From a virus, in the IMG/VR virus record IMGVR_UViG_3300007640_008134, positions 33,786 to 97,785 of that record: a stretch of 64,000 nt of DNA. One strand, written 5' to 3'. Below the pieces are notes generated by a model. The model was not told the DNA's origin and did not search any database. It saw nothing but the letters and a program-made list of their open reading frames with translations. The position numbers and the translations under genes are program-made. How positions within the stretch are numbered: the first letter of the stretch is position 1; each line of letters begins with the position of its first letter. Of the stretch, positions 10,432 to 20,095 are shown one piece after another.

Positions 10432-12458
10432 TGGCATATTCAGTACCATTTACAGATGAGGCCAATAAAGGTAATATTACCGTAGAGGATAAATCACCAA
10501 ATAACGAAACAAGTTTAACACTTGTAGGAAGACTTTTAAATGATTACGGATTAATTCTAAACAGCAATTTTTTACATTTACTTGAAAACTTTGCAAATGT
10601 TAATCCTCCTAGTAATCCTGTAGAAGGACAACTTTGGTATGATACAACAGATGGCGTTGATCAGCTGAAAATATATGATGGTACAAGTTGGGTGGCTGCT
10701 GGCGGCCTTAAAAAAGGACAATCAGAGCCCGATGCTGGAAATAGTGTTACAGGAGATTTATGGGTAGATACAACCAATAGTCAATTATATTTGTATAGTG
10801 GCAGCGGTTGGCTACTTGTTGGTCCTACATATTCAGACGGTAATAAAGCCGGCGCACTTCCTGAAACAATTACTGGAACTGATGACGTTGCTTATACGGT
10901 AGTAATTAATTATATTAACAATATTCCTGTTACAATTATCAGTAACGAAGAATTTAGTCCAAAATCTCCAATTGCTGGTTATAGCTCAACGGTTCCAATT
11001 AGAGTTGGAATAAATCCTAGTAAATCTTTATCAAATATAAAATTTAATGGTTTGGCAAAAACAGCAGAAAATTTGTTAATTAGTGGTGCAGAAATAGCAT
11101 CTTCAGAATTTGCACAAGTAAATCTAACAAACCAATTTACAAAAAAACAACAAATTAGAAATAACGGCGGTATTGAAATTGGTACAGCAAAAACATTAAG
11201 TTTAATTGCCGAAGGTACTACAGGTGTTATACAACAAAGTATTTCGGGCGCTAATATTGATATTCGTGTAAACAATGCAGGAAGTACAATATCTCCTATT
11301 AGGATTAAGAGTGATGGTAATATTGGAATTAACAATTTAAATCCAACAGAGAGTTTAGATGTAACAGGTAATATTCAAACTGATAGTAATGTAATTGTAG
11401 GTGGTACAACTGAAAGCACCAGTGCAACAACAGGTAGTTTAAGAGTTGCAGGCGGCGCAGGTATTACAAAAAATTTAAATGTTGGTGGTAGTGCAACCGT
11501 TGATGGTAGTGTTACTGCTGGAAATCTTTTACCTGATACAGCAAATGTAAGATCAATTGGTAGTACGGTTGCGCCTTATGATAGCTTGTATGCTAATCGT
11601 ATCACAGGCAACTTAACTGGTGATGTAACAGGTAACGTAAGTGGTGCAGCAGGTAGAGCAGCAAAACTTAATAGTGCAACGACATTTAATATGACAGGAG
11701 ATGTGTCAGGTACAAGTTTTACATTTGATGGTCAAGTTGGCGGCACATCTAAGACATTTACAACTACTATTGATCCTAGCTTTGTAACTGGCAAACCAGC
11801 AGCAGCAAGTATTAATAGTGCTACAGATGAAATATTAATAAATCAAGGTGGTACATTAGTAAAAGCAACACCTAATCAATTAATTAGTACGGTAGCAACC
11901 AATCCTGTTGGAACGGTTGTTATGTATGGCGGTGCTTCATTACCAACCGGTTGGTTATGGTGTGACGGACAGCCTGCACCTATAAACACTTATGGGTTAT
12001 TACAAAATGCACTTGGTTACGATGCGACCGATACCAACACTTACTATTTTGGTGATCCTGCAGATTTTGGCTTCGACAGAAACCTTTATTTTTGTGTACC
12101 TGATCTTAGAGGACGTTTTCCACTTGGTAGAGGAAGACCAGGCGGCGCAAATCGTATGGAAGTTGGAAGTGTTGAAACAATGGGTGCAGTTGCTGGTGCA
12201 GACAGACGTGCTATTACGGTAGATAACTTGCCAGATCACCAACATGATTTAGTAGATTCAGCAGGTAATCCATATTATGCTACAACTACTGCTACACATA
12301 GTGCAACTGGAACGGTTGCAAATGATGGTGACACATCAGGTACAGGTACAAGAATCGAAAGCACAGGTGGAATAAGAGATTACGCAGGACCTACAGACCT
12401 ACTTGTTGCTAACCCATACTTAGCAATTAACTTTATTATCTGGACCGGAGTATCATAA
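10431..12458 (+). CDS. Tail fibre protein with C-terminal phage tail-collar domain
   Basis: 675 residues. The N-terminal ~130 residues (from MAYSVPF, with GQLWYDT and GDLWVDT motifs) form a module shared with the next two genes, so probably the virion-attachment part. The middle (about 300-480) holds T-G-x-V/L repeats such as GNLTGDVTGNVSG, typical of beta-helical fibre shafts. From about residue 493 there is a phage tail collar domain: GWLWCDGQ, then VPDLRGRFPLGRG, then a His-containing NLPDHQHD segment. Collar domains form receptor-binding tips or metal-binding trimers. The next gene follows with a one-base TAATG overlap. Confidence 0.85.
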   Translation: MAYSVPFTDEANKGNITVEDKSPNNETSLTLVGRLLNDYGLILNSNFLHLLENFANVNPPSNPVEGQLWYDTTDGVDQLKIYDGTSWVAAGGLKKGQSEPDAGNSVTGDLWVDTTNSQLYLYSGSGWLLVGPTYSDGNKAGALPETITGTDDVAYTVVINYINNIPVTIISNEEFSPKSPIAGYSSTVPIRVGINPSKSLSNIKFNGLAKTAENLLISGAEIASSEFAQVNLTNQFTKKQQIRNNGGIEIGTAKTLSLIAEGTTGVIQQSISGANIDIRVNNAGSTISPIRIKSDGNIGINNLNPTESLDVTGNIQTDSNVIVGGTTESTSATTGSLRVAGGAGITKNLNVGGSATVDGSVTAGNLLPDTANVRSIGSTVAPYDSLYANRITGNLTGDVTGNVSGAAGRAAKLNSATTFNMTGDVSGTSFTFDGQVGGTSKTFTTTIDPSFVTGKPAAASINSATDEILINQGGTLVKATPNQLISTVATNPVGTVVMYGGASLPTGWLWCDGQPAPINTYGLLQNALGYDATDTNTYYFGDPADFGFDRNLYFCVPDLRGRFPLGRGRPGGANRMEVGSVETMGAVAGADRRAITVDNLPDHQHDLVDSAGNPYYATTTATHSATGTVANDGDTSGTGTRIESTGGIRDYAGPTDLLVANPYLAINFIIWTGVS

Positions 12459-14434
12459 TGGCATATAAGTTAAACAAAACAGACGGCTCTATACTGGTTG
12501 AATTAGTTGATGGTGTTTTAGATACAACAACACTTAATATTAATTTAATTGGTAAAAACTATCAAGGTTTTGGTGAAAGTATTAATGAAAACTTTATTAA
12601 AATTTTAGAAAACTTTAGTAATAGTGCTGCTCCAAATGCACCTATAAAAGGACAACTATGGTATGATAGCGGAGCAGGCAGGCTTAAAGTTTATGATGGA
12701 TCTACATTTAGAAGTACAGATAGTACAATTTTTTCAAGCTCACAACCAGAGGGATTAATACAAGGTGATATTTGGATCGATGGTTCAAATGATCAACTTA
12801 AATTTTGGAATGGAACAGAAGCAGTTTTAGTTGGACCAATTTATAGTAAAACTCAGCAAAAAACAGGCGATGTTGTTGAAACAATAAAAGATACAGCCGG
12901 ACAAACAAAAGTTGTAATTAAAAAATATATAAACGGTGCATTACTAGGAATATATGCAAAAGAAGCATTTACGCCATTTCCTGCAATTGTAGGTTTTGAT
13001 AGTCTTGTACAAGGATTTAATGTTAATGGAGCATTTCCTAATTATACTATTACTGGTAAAGCATTATATGCAGATCAACTAAATGATGGCGCTGGCGGTT
13101 ATGTTGATGTTGATGCACTTATGAGAACAACACAAGATGATGTTACTACAGGTAGAATTACAATTGCAAATGATGGCGGATTAATTGTAGGTAATGATAG
13201 TGATATAACTTTACGTGTTGAAGGACAAACAACGGTTTGGCAAAATAATATTAGTAATGCTGATCATAAAATTAGCATGAAAGAAAATTACACAAACGGT
13301 GCAGGAAACCAGTACACATTAATGTACTTTGATGCATGGAATGAAAACAGAATAGAACGTGTAAATCCAACAGATCCTCAAGTAGAAGTTGTTGCAGGTC
13401 CAGCAGTTGGTATTTTAACAGATACACCCGCTTATGCATTAGATGTAAACGGTAGCGTAAGAATTACTAAAGATCTTATGGTCGAAGGTGATAGTATTGC
13501 ACTTGATGTGTTTAACTTACGTATTGAAGATAAACAAATTGAACTAGCAATTACTGATGATAGTACTTTACCTACAGATGCAGAAGTTAACGAATCAGGT
13601 ATTGTTGTAAGAGTTACAGGTGATGACAAAGAACTACTATGGTATCAAGCAACTGATTCGTGGACTAGTTCTACTAACTTTAATTTAAAAAGAGATGTTT
13701 TTTCATACAAAATTGAGGGTGTTGATGTTTTAACAAAAGATACTCTTGGAGCAAATGTTGTTAATAGTAGTTTAAGAACTATTGGCCAGTTGAATAGTTT
13801 AGTTGTTGGAGATCAAAATCAAAGTGACACAATGACTTTAACAGAAGACAGGATTTCTACAACTAATAATTTAGAACTTCAATCTGTTGGTAGCATTAAT
13901 TTAATTAACAGACAAAAAATTACAAATGTTGAAAAACCATATAGTGCAAGAGAAGTTGCAATTAATCCACTTTTAACTGAAGGCGACGATTATGATGTAG
14001 CACCTAAAAAATATGTAGACGACGAAATATTAGCGTCACCACTGGTTACAGGTTTGGATGTTACTGGCCTAGGAACAACATATGCTACTGGTACATATGC
14101 CGGCGGCGGCGACCAGACATTGCTTGCAAATGTTGCAACTATCTTAAATGAAATTGCACCTGCTGCTGACAGACCGTCTGGTACACAAGCAAGTATTCAT
14201 GCTTATAGATATCAAGCTGTAACACAAACTATTGACACTAACACTGGTGTTTCTAAAACACTTACTGCTGTTGATAGTGCTGGTGTACAAAACGTTAATG
14301 TTGTTAGTGATTTTACAATTGGTGATACAACTGCAAACATTGATTTTACTATTACAAGATTGACAATCACGATGCAAGTTTCAGCAGGTTTGTGGACTGC
14401 ATCATCTGGGGAGATCGCTGCATCTGCGGTATAA
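12458..14434 (+). CDS. Tail fibre/structural protein, paralogue of the preceding gene
   Basis: 658 residues. The N-terminal ~130 residues (MAYKLNK, GQLWYDS, GDIWIDG) align clearly with the proteins encoded before and after it. The centre has a PAYALDVNGSVRI-type segment common in phage fibres, followed by an acidic beta-rich part with an ELLWYQATDSW motif. The collar-type GWLWCDGQ tip of the preceding protein is absent, so the C-terminus differs while the attachment module is kept. It is translated from an ATG overlapping the previous stop. A late-type box follows directly after its stop codon. Confidence 0.75.
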   Translation: MAYKLNKTDGSILVELVDGVLDTTTLNINLIGKNYQGFGESINENFIKILENFSNSAAPNAPIKGQLWYDSGAGRLKVYDGSTFRSTDSTIFSSSQPEGLIQGDIWIDGSNDQLKFWNGTEAVLVGPIYSKTQQKTGDVVETIKDTAGQTKVVIKKYINGALLGIYAKEAFTPFPAIVGFDSLVQGFNVNGAFPNYTITGKALYADQLNDGAGGYVDVDALMRTTQDDVTTGRITIANDGGLIVGNDSDITLRVEGQTTVWQNNISNADHKISMKENYTNGAGNQYTLMYFDAWNENRIERVNPTDPQVEVVAGPAVGILTDTPAYALDVNGSVRITKDLMVEGDSIALDVFNLRIEDKQIELAITDDSTLPTDAEVNESGIVVRVTGDDKELLWYQATDSWTSSTNFNLKRDVFSYKIEGVDVLTKDTLGANVVNSSLRTIGQLNSLVVGDQNQSDTMTLTEDRISTTNNLELQSVGSINLINRQKITNVEKPYSAREVAINPLLTEGDDYDVAPKKYVDDEILASPLVTGLDVTGLGTTYATGTYAGGGDQTLLANVATILNEIAPAADRPSGTQASIHAYRYQAVTQTIDTNTGVSKTLTAVDSAGVQNVNVVSDFTIGDTTANIDFTITRLTITMQVSAGLWTASSGEIAASAV

Positions 14435-14435
14435 C

Positions 14436-14443
14436 GATAAATA
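14436..14443 (+). promoter_or_regulatory. Probable T4-type late promoter (GATAAATA)
   Basis: GATAAATA lies 21 nt before the ATG at 14465, with an AAGGACGAGGAG purine-rich ribosome-binding region between. The surrounding CGATAAATACAATA is the same as at 9791, supporting a shared functional element. Confidence 0.6.
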
Positions 14444-14464
14444 CAATAAGGACGAGGAGCAAAA

Positions 14465-15991
14465 ATGGCTTATATTGTTAATTTATTTAACGGAACACAA
14501 CTTACCGTAGTTGAAGACGGTACAATTGATCAAAGCACTGACCTAAAATTAGTTGGTAAAAACTATAGTGGGTATGGTGAAGCACAAAACGAAAACTTTG
14601 TGCATCTTTTAGAAAGTTTTGCAGGAACAACTGCACCTAGTAATAAAATTACAGGGCAAGTTTGGTATGATGCAGGAACTACTAAATTAAAGTTTTATAC
14701 TGGTACAGCATGGAAAAATGCAGGCGGTGCAGAAGTTGCATCAAGTGAGCCAGCAGGATTAAATGAAGGTGATTTATGGTGGAGTACCGTAAACAACCAA
14801 TTGTACGGAAAAACAGGGTCAGGAGAATTTGTGCTTGTAGGACCGCAATCAGCAGGTACAGGCACAACACAAATGTTAAGTGCTACCGTCCTAGATAACA
14901 CTGACACTGAAAGAAATATTATTATTGCTCTAATCAATGACGTTCCTTTATATATTACATCTAATGTTGAATTTACATTAAAATCAGAACAGCCAGAAGG
15001 TGTTCCAACATTAACAGGATTTACTCTTGTTAAAAGAGGTGTTACACTAGTAAATAGTTCTAGCGGTCAAACACAAAACAACCTCGGCAACCCAGTTTCA
15101 GGTGATACTAATGAACCTATTATCTGGGGTACAGCAAATGATGCATTAAATTTAGGCGGAAGACCAGCAGCTGATTATAGACTTACATCAGAATCTGTTA
15201 ACTTTAACGATGCTGGATTTACGTTAGGTGATAGCAATGATTTAGAAGTTAAAATTGATACAGATGGTACAAGTCCAATTATTTGGAATAAAAATACAAC
15301 AGCCGGTGATAAACTATACTTAGGTGCAACTAGACCATCAGGAACAGCAACAAAAATTTTAGCAGTCCAAAATACTGATGCTTCTAATACAGGGTTATTC
15401 CCAGTTACTAATGATTTATACAACATTGGTAGTACAACTAAAAAGTTTGCTCAAATTCATGCTACAGCATTTAAAGGTACTGCTGATGCAGCAAATGGTT
15501 TAGTTATTTCTGGTATAACATATGCAGCTAGTATTGCAGTACCAGGAACTTCTGATAAAACATCTATTGTTTCGAGAGACAGCACAGGTGATATTACAGC
15601 AGTTGAATTTAATGGTACAGCTACAAAAGCTCGTTATGCAGACCTAGCTGAAAAGTATACTACAGGTGATACTGATTTAGAACCAGGAACAGCAGTAGCA
15701 GTTGGTGATGATGATTGCTGTGAAGTTGTTCCAGCAAAAAGCAGTTCGATGTGTATTGGTGTTGTAAGCACTGATCCAGCATTTATGATGAACAGCGAAG
15801 CAGAAGGACAATACATTGCACTTAAAGGTCGTGTACCAGTACGTGTAAAAGGACCTGTTAAAAAAGGTCAAGCCGTTTATGCATGGGAAGAGGGCGTATG
15901 CACAACTACAGCAACCACAGGACTAGTAGGAGTGGCGCTTGAATCAAATGATAGCAATGATGAAAAACTAGTAGAGTGTGTGCTTAAATGA
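14465..15991 (+). CDS. Tail fibre/structural protein, third member of the tandem family
   Basis: 508 residues. The N-terminal module (MAYIVNL, GQVWYDAG, GDLWWS) matches the two preceding proteins. Near 210-230 a GTANDALNLGGRPAADY segment is fibre-like. The C-terminal ~120 residues begin with DLAEKYTTGDTDLEPGTAV and continue through a Cys-Cys containing strand; similar DLAE.Y...PGT modules end tail-fibre proteins of marine T4-like phages (from memory). It has its own late-type promoter and a strong ribosome-binding site. Receptor binding is the likely role by inference. Confidence 0.75.
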   Translation: MAYIVNLFNGTQLTVVEDGTIDQSTDLKLVGKNYSGYGEAQNENFVHLLESFAGTTAPSNKITGQVWYDAGTTKLKFYTGTAWKNAGGAEVASSEPAGLNEGDLWWSTVNNQLYGKTGSGEFVLVGPQSAGTGTTQMLSATVLDNTDTERNIIIALINDVPLYITSNVEFTLKSEQPEGVPTLTGFTLVKRGVTLVNSSSGQTQNNLGNPVSGDTNEPIIWGTANDALNLGGRPAADYRLTSESVNFNDAGFTLGDSNDLEVKIDTDGTSPIIWNKNTTAGDKLYLGATRPSGTATKILAVQNTDASNTGLFPVTNDLYNIGSTTKKFAQIHATAFKGTADAANGLVISGITYAASIAVPGTSDKTSIVSRDSTGDITAVEFNGTATKARYADLAEKYTTGDTDLEPGTAVAVGDDDCCEVVPAKSSSMCIGVVSTDPAFMMNSEAEGQYIALKGRVPVRVKGPVKKGQAVYAWEEGVCTTTATTGLVGVALESNDSNDEKLVECVLK

Positions 15992-16014
15992 TAAGTAAAT
16001 AAAAGGATAGTTTT

Positions 16015-16929
16015 ATGGTTAACCAAATCATTTCAGCAGCAAGGTACAATCAGTTACAAGGAAAAATAGCAGCATTATTAGGTACAGGAGCAGGTGACAA
16101 AGGATACAATAACGTTGTGTCTAGTAGTTCTGTTCCTATTGGAGAAACGGTACAAGCATCACATATGAATGCATTGTATACAGATTTTCAAAAAGTTTAT
16201 TTTCATCAAAACGCTCCTGATCTTGCCACAACAATTACACAAGTAACTACAACAGCAGAAATTACAGAAGCATTACATGCAGCATACGAATTACTGATTA
16301 CCGATCTTGAAACAAATAGATTTGTTGCTGACCCAGATGCCATGTTACAAACTAATGCCGGCATAAACAGCACTCGCACAAATAATTGGGGTGGTACAGC
16401 ATTACCACAAAGTATATATCATCGTTTTAGCGCAGGGTTTACATCTCCAAATGCACGTAGAGGATTTTTTAATGCAGGCGGATTGATACAATTTAATGCA
16501 ACTTTTGCAAGAGATGTTTCGAATACAGATCCTGTTATTGTTTTGAAAAACCAAAACTGGGAAACAATTCTTACAAACATGCAAAGAATTGATTTTGGCA
16601 GAACAGAAACAACTAATACTAATCCAGGAAGTGGTACCGGTTCTGCAATTGGTAATGAAGACTTGACAACAAGTTATCAAGTTGTATTCACAAAACAGGG
16701 TACGGCTGATTATACAGAAAATGAATATATCATTAGAGCAAAAGCGCCTAATGATTCTACAATTGATTTTGAGATTGAATTTAGTGACGCTGATGTAGGA
16801 ACAGGCGGCGGCGACGAATACGTAGATGGAGAACTAGTAAGTGAAGTTCTACATTATAGACCATATGATGCAGACGGATTATATGTAAATAACCCTGCTC
16901 CTAACTTCCAAAAAACTCAAGATTTATAA
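16015..16929 (+). CDS. Virion structural protein, 304 aa
   Basis: 304 residues with no enzyme motif. It is paralogous to the next gene: both start with a short helix containing AA.EYN/ARYN, then an SHMN../YFDLWKDLQ region, an NNWGG or SWGG turn, an FNAGG or FLAAGGEI beta segment, and an FEIEF.D.D.G.gG motif near the end. The ATG is preceded by AAAAGGATAG. A weak late-like box (AGTAAATA) overlaps the upstream stop. Probably a tail or baseplate decoration protein, inferred from the neighbourhood. Confidence 0.6.
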   Translation: MVNQIISAARYNQLQGKIAALLGTGAGDKGYNNVVSSSSVPIGETVQASHMNALYTDFQKVYFHQNAPDLATTITQVTTTAEITEALHAAYELLITDLETNRFVADPDAMLQTNAGINSTRTNNWGGTALPQSIYHRFSAGFTSPNARRGFFNAGGLIQFNATFARDVSNTDPVIVLKNQNWETILTNMQRIDFGRTETTNTNPGSGTGSAIGNEDLTTSYQVVFTKQGTADYTENEYIIRAKAPNDSTIDFEIEFSDADVGTGGGDEYVDGELVSEVLHYRPYDADGLYVNNPAPNFQKTQDL

Positions 16930-16933
16930 AGGC

Positions 16934-16962
16934 TTGACAAATGGAAAACTATATATTATAGT
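16934..16962 (+). promoter_or_regulatory. Sigma70-type promoter TTGACA-N17-TATAGT
   Basis: A perfect -35 box (16934-16939) and a one-mismatch -10 box (16957-16962) are separated by 17 nt. They lie in the short gap before the ATG at 16983, which has an AAAGGGAG ribosome-binding site. This is a host-type promoter rather than a late box. Confidence 0.7.
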
Positions 16963-16982
16963 AGATTAAAAGGGAGTATTTT

Positions 16983-18026
16983 ATGCCACTAATAGCTGCT
17001 AGTGAATACAATAATGTTAGACAATCAATTGCTCAAAGAGTAGGCAATTTTGGTGTATGGGCCGATCATAGTATTGCAACAAGTACCACATCTAGTGGTT
17101 ATGGAAGAAATTTTACAAGTGGACTAGTTGTTGGTGGTAACACCCCTGGTGTAAGTGATACCGTAACTGAACAACAATACTTTGATTTATGGAAAGATTT
17201 ACAAGCAGCTCATGTACATATTTTTGGAAGTGTAAACGCTACTATTGATCCAACAGCATTTGAACAAGGCGTAGATCCTGTTGATATTCAAGAAATAACA
17301 GATTTTAACACTATTGGTACTGCTATTTTAGGATTTAATCATGCTACTACTGATTTTAGTTCAACAAGTTTTACAACAGCAGGCTTATTAACAACAGGCG
17401 CCGCAAGTACATCTTCTACTAGAAGCACCAGTTGGGGAGGTGCAAGTGATGCAGTTAAAATTATTCGACATGAAGTTTCTGTAAACTTTTCTAGTCACAA
17501 TGCTCTTTTGTATTTTCTTGCAGCAGGCGGAGAAATTAGATTTGACGCAAGTGCAACAGGTGGTACTACTGGTACAGCTGGTACAAAAGATTATAACTGG
17601 GCACAAATGTATACAGACATGGGCACAATTAGATTTGGTAGAATAGCAAATACAACATGGAGAAGTGAATCAGTTGGCGGCACTGGAACCGGATTTAGCG
17701 GTGCTAATATAGCAGATGCAAAAGCCAGTAAAACTTTGATATTTGAAAAACAAGGCGGCGGTTCTATCTATAACGACAACTATACAAGAATTTATGCATG
17801 GACAAATGGTGCATTTAGTAGCACTACACAATTAAATTTTGAAATAGAATTTGATGACGGAGATACAGGTACATCAGGCATTGATCCAATCGACGAATCA
17901 GTAACAGCATCAATTACAAGCAATTTATATACATACACACCTGATAGTGATTTTAGTTACAATAGCATAACATATGATGCTATTACTCAATCACCACCTA
18001 CAGGCACCGTTGTAAGTAATTTATAA
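16983..18026 (+). CDS. Virion structural protein, paralogue of the preceding gene
   Basis: 347 residues. It shares the NWGG/SWGG turn, the FLAAGGEIRFDA segment, the G.IRFGR motif and the terminal FEIEFDDGDTG motif with the protein encoded at 16015. No catalytic residues or membrane segments are apparent. It is preceded by a host-type sigma70 promoter and a purine-rich ribosome-binding site. Role inferred as structural. Confidence 0.6.
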   Translation: MPLIAASEYNNVRQSIAQRVGNFGVWADHSIATSTTSSGYGRNFTSGLVVGGNTPGVSDTVTEQQYFDLWKDLQAAHVHIFGSVNATIDPTAFEQGVDPVDIQEITDFNTIGTAILGFNHATTDFSSTSFTTAGLLTTGAASTSSTRSTSWGGASDAVKIIRHEVSVNFSSHNALLYFLAAGGEIRFDASATGGTTGTAGTKDYNWAQMYTDMGTIRFGRIANTTWRSESVGGTGTGFSGANIADAKASKTLIFEKQGGGSIYNDNYTRIYAWTNGAFSSTTQLNFEIEFDDGDTGTSGIDPIDESVTASITSNLYTYTPDSDFSYNSITYDAITQSPPTGTVVSNL

Positions 18027-18027
18027 G

Positions 18028-18056
18028 TTGACAACAACATAAAAATTAGTTATAAT
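18028..18056 (+). promoter_or_regulatory. Consensus sigma70 promoter TTGACA-N17-TATAAT
   Basis: Both hexamers match the bacterial consensus exactly (18028-18033 and 18051-18056) with the ideal 17-nt spacer. It lies between the structural module and the accessory island and reads into the island. A strong AGGAGG ribosome-binding site (18068-18073) precedes the ATG at 18079. It probably drives early expression of at least the glycosyltransferase genes by host RNA polymerase. Confidence 0.8.
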
Positions 18057-18078
18057 TTAACCATAGTAGGAGGATTCT

Positions 18079-18426
18079 ATGGACGAACGTCTCGAAAAAG
18101 CACTCGATATCAGTAACTATATGGTTACATTAAACAATCAAAAAAGATTACTAAATGAAAAGTATAAAGAAAATTTAGTATATTACTACAATGGCGGACA
18201 ATTTTCTATCACACATGATTTGATTAGTTTTTGCCAAAGTTTAACAGCAATGAATGTTGATACCACTATTTTAGTAGATGACAACGATATTCCTATTGTT
18301 GTTGAAGATTTAGAAAAATTTAATACTGAAGTATATTCAAAATACTTTGAAGCATCAAATGAATACTTGTTTGGATATAACGAACTAAAAAATAATAGAT
18401 CAGTAGAAAGTATTATGAATCTATGA
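18079..18426 (+). CDS. Hypothetical protein, 115 aa
   Basis: A small, mostly helical, acidic protein without a recognised family. It is the first gene after a consensus promoter and strong AGGAGG site, so probably highly expressed. Its stop overlaps the next ATG (ATGA), linking it to the glycosyltransferase genes downstream. No signal peptide or Cys cluster is visible, and no leader/core pattern that would mark it as a modified-peptide precursor. Confidence 0.55.
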   Translation: MDERLEKALDISNYMVTLNNQKRLLNEKYKENLVYYYNGGQFSITHDLISFCQSLTAMNVDTTILVDDNDIPIVVEDLEKFNTEVYSKYFEASNEYLFGYNELKNNRSVESIMNL

Positions 18427-19262
18427 CAAAAGGTGTACTATTATTTGCAAGTAATAACCAGTCTATGAACTATGTTAAACAAGCAAATTTTCTTGCCAAA
18501 CGAATAAAAAAATATATGGATTTACCAGTAACTTTAGTTACAGATGTAAAAGTAAAAGAAAAATATCCCGAATATGTAGAAAATTTTGATAACATTGTTT
18601 TTGCAATGCTAAAGCAAAACAGCTCTAGTCGTAGACATTATGACGGAGACTTACATAATCAAGTTTTACCATTTCATAATAAACACCGAGCATCTGCATA
18701 TGATTTAACTCCATATGATCAAACAATTATTATGGATACTGACTACATTATATCAAACGATATTTTGAATAATTGTTTTACACAACACAAAGATCTAATG
18801 TTGTATAAAGATGCAACACATTTAGGTATTCATGATAAAACTCCAGAGTTTCAACACATCAGTGACACAAGTGTAGATTTTTATTGGGCAACGGTTTGCT
18901 TTTTTAGAAAAACCAAAGAAACAAAAATATTTTTTGATCTAGTTAAACACATAGAAGAAAATTACTGGCACTATAGAAATGTATATCAGTTTACTAGTAG
19001 TGTGTTTAGAAATGATTTTGCATTTAGTATTGCAGCACATATTATGAACGGATATCAAGCAGGCAATTTTGTAGGAAAGTTACCAGGCAAAAAATATTAT
19101 ACAATTGGTAAAGATGTTGCACTTGATATTAAAGATGACGAAATTAAAGTATTAGTTCAAAAAACAAATCGGTTTGGCGAGTACACAGGAGTGCGGATGA
19201 AAGGATCAAACGTGCATATTATGAACAAATTTAGTTTGGAGAGAATCATTGACAACGAATAA
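18423..19262 (+). CDS. GT-A glycosyltransferase-like protein (GT8-like)
   Basis: 279 residues. An N-terminal Rossmann-like strand (VLLFASNNQ) is followed by VTLVTD and then an IIMDTDYI motif with a DxD pair at about D105/D107, the nucleotide-sugar and metal-binding signature of GT-A enzymes. The C-terminal SNVHIMNK segment resembles the late His-containing motif of GT8 proteins. It is smaller than typical bacterial GT8 enzymes (~300-340). It overlaps its neighbours on both sides and is related in layout to the next gene. Sugar donor and acceptor are unknown. Confidence 0.65.
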   Translation: MTKGVLLFASNNQSMNYVKQANFLAKRIKKYMDLPVTLVTDVKVKEKYPEYVENFDNIVFAMLKQNSSSRRHYDGDLHNQVLPFHNKHRASAYDLTPYDQTIIMDTDYIISNDILNNCFTQHKDLMLYKDATHLGIHDKTPEFQHISDTSVDFYWATVCFFRKTKETKIFFDLVKHIEENYWHYRNVYQFTSSVFRNDFAFSIAAHIMNGYQAGNFVGKLPGKKYYTIGKDVALDIKDDEIKVLVQKTNRFGEYTGVRMKGSNVHIMNKFSLERIIDNE

Positions 19263-20094
19263 CTTTACAATGTTGGCACAAAATTCTACAACAGATTATG
19301 TTCAACAAGCATGTCTTGCTGCTATGAGTATTAAAACTACAAATAGTAACGCAAGTATCTGTCTTATTACAAATGATCAAGTACCAAACAAATACAAAGA
19401 TCTTTTTGATCACGTAGTTGAAATACCTTGGGGAGATCATGCTGCGGATGAAGATTGGAAAATCAGCAATAGATGGAAAATATATCATGCTATTCCTTAT
19501 ACTGAAACTATAGTAATGGATACTGATATGCTTGTATTAGAAGATATGAGCGATTGGTTTGATTTTTTAAACAATTATGATTTATTTTTTACTAGTAATG
19601 TTTATACATACAGAGGAGATAAAGTAACAAGTAATTATTACAGACGTAGTTGGGATACATATAATTTGCCTAATTTGTATTGTGGATTACATTACTTTAA
19701 AAAGTCAGACTTAGCACATGAGTTTTATACATGGTTAGAAATGATTAATAATAATTGGATGACATTTTATAAATCAGTAGCAAATGGTAAAAAAATACAA
19801 AGATGGTGCAGTATGGATTTGAATGCATCTATTGCTGCAAAAATTATGGATGTAGAAAATATTATTACCAACAGCAAAACACAATATCCTAGCTTTACAC
19901 ACATGAAACCTAAAGTGCAAAATTGGAACAAGAATTTTTCAGACAACTGGCAATCTCGTGTAGGTGTGTATTTAGATGAAAATTGTAAATTAACAATTGG
20001 TAACTATCGTCAAAGTGGTGTGTTTCATTATACTGAAGATGATTTTGTAACAGACGATATTATAAAAAAGTACGAAAAACTATTAGGAATCTAA
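19249..20094 (+). CDS. GT-A glycosyltransferase-like protein (GT8-like), TTG start
   Basis: 281 residues. The same layout as the preceding gene: an N-terminal AMSIKTT..ASICLITND strand region and an IVMDTDML motif with a DxD pair at about D91/D93. The TTG at 19249 is chosen because GGAGAG (19238-19243) stands 5 nt upstream; a later in-frame ATG at 19270 is the alternative. The gene overlaps the end of its neighbour by 14 nt. Likely transfers a sugar to a phage or host surface component; substrate unknown. Confidence 0.65.
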   Translation: MTTNNFTMLAQNSTTDYVQQACLAAMSIKTTNSNASICLITNDQVPNKYKDLFDHVVEIPWGDHAADEDWKISNRWKIYHAIPYTETIVMDTDMLVLEDMSDWFDFLNNYDLFFTSNVYTYRGDKVTSNYYRRSWDTYNLPNLYCGLHYFKKSDLAHEFYTWLEMINNNWMTFYKSVANGKKIQRWCSMDLNASIAAKIMDVENIITNSKTQYPSFTHMKPKVQNWNKNFSDNWQSRVGVYLDENCKLTIGNYRQSGVFHYTEDDFVTDDIIKKYEKLLGI

Positions 20095-20095
20095 C

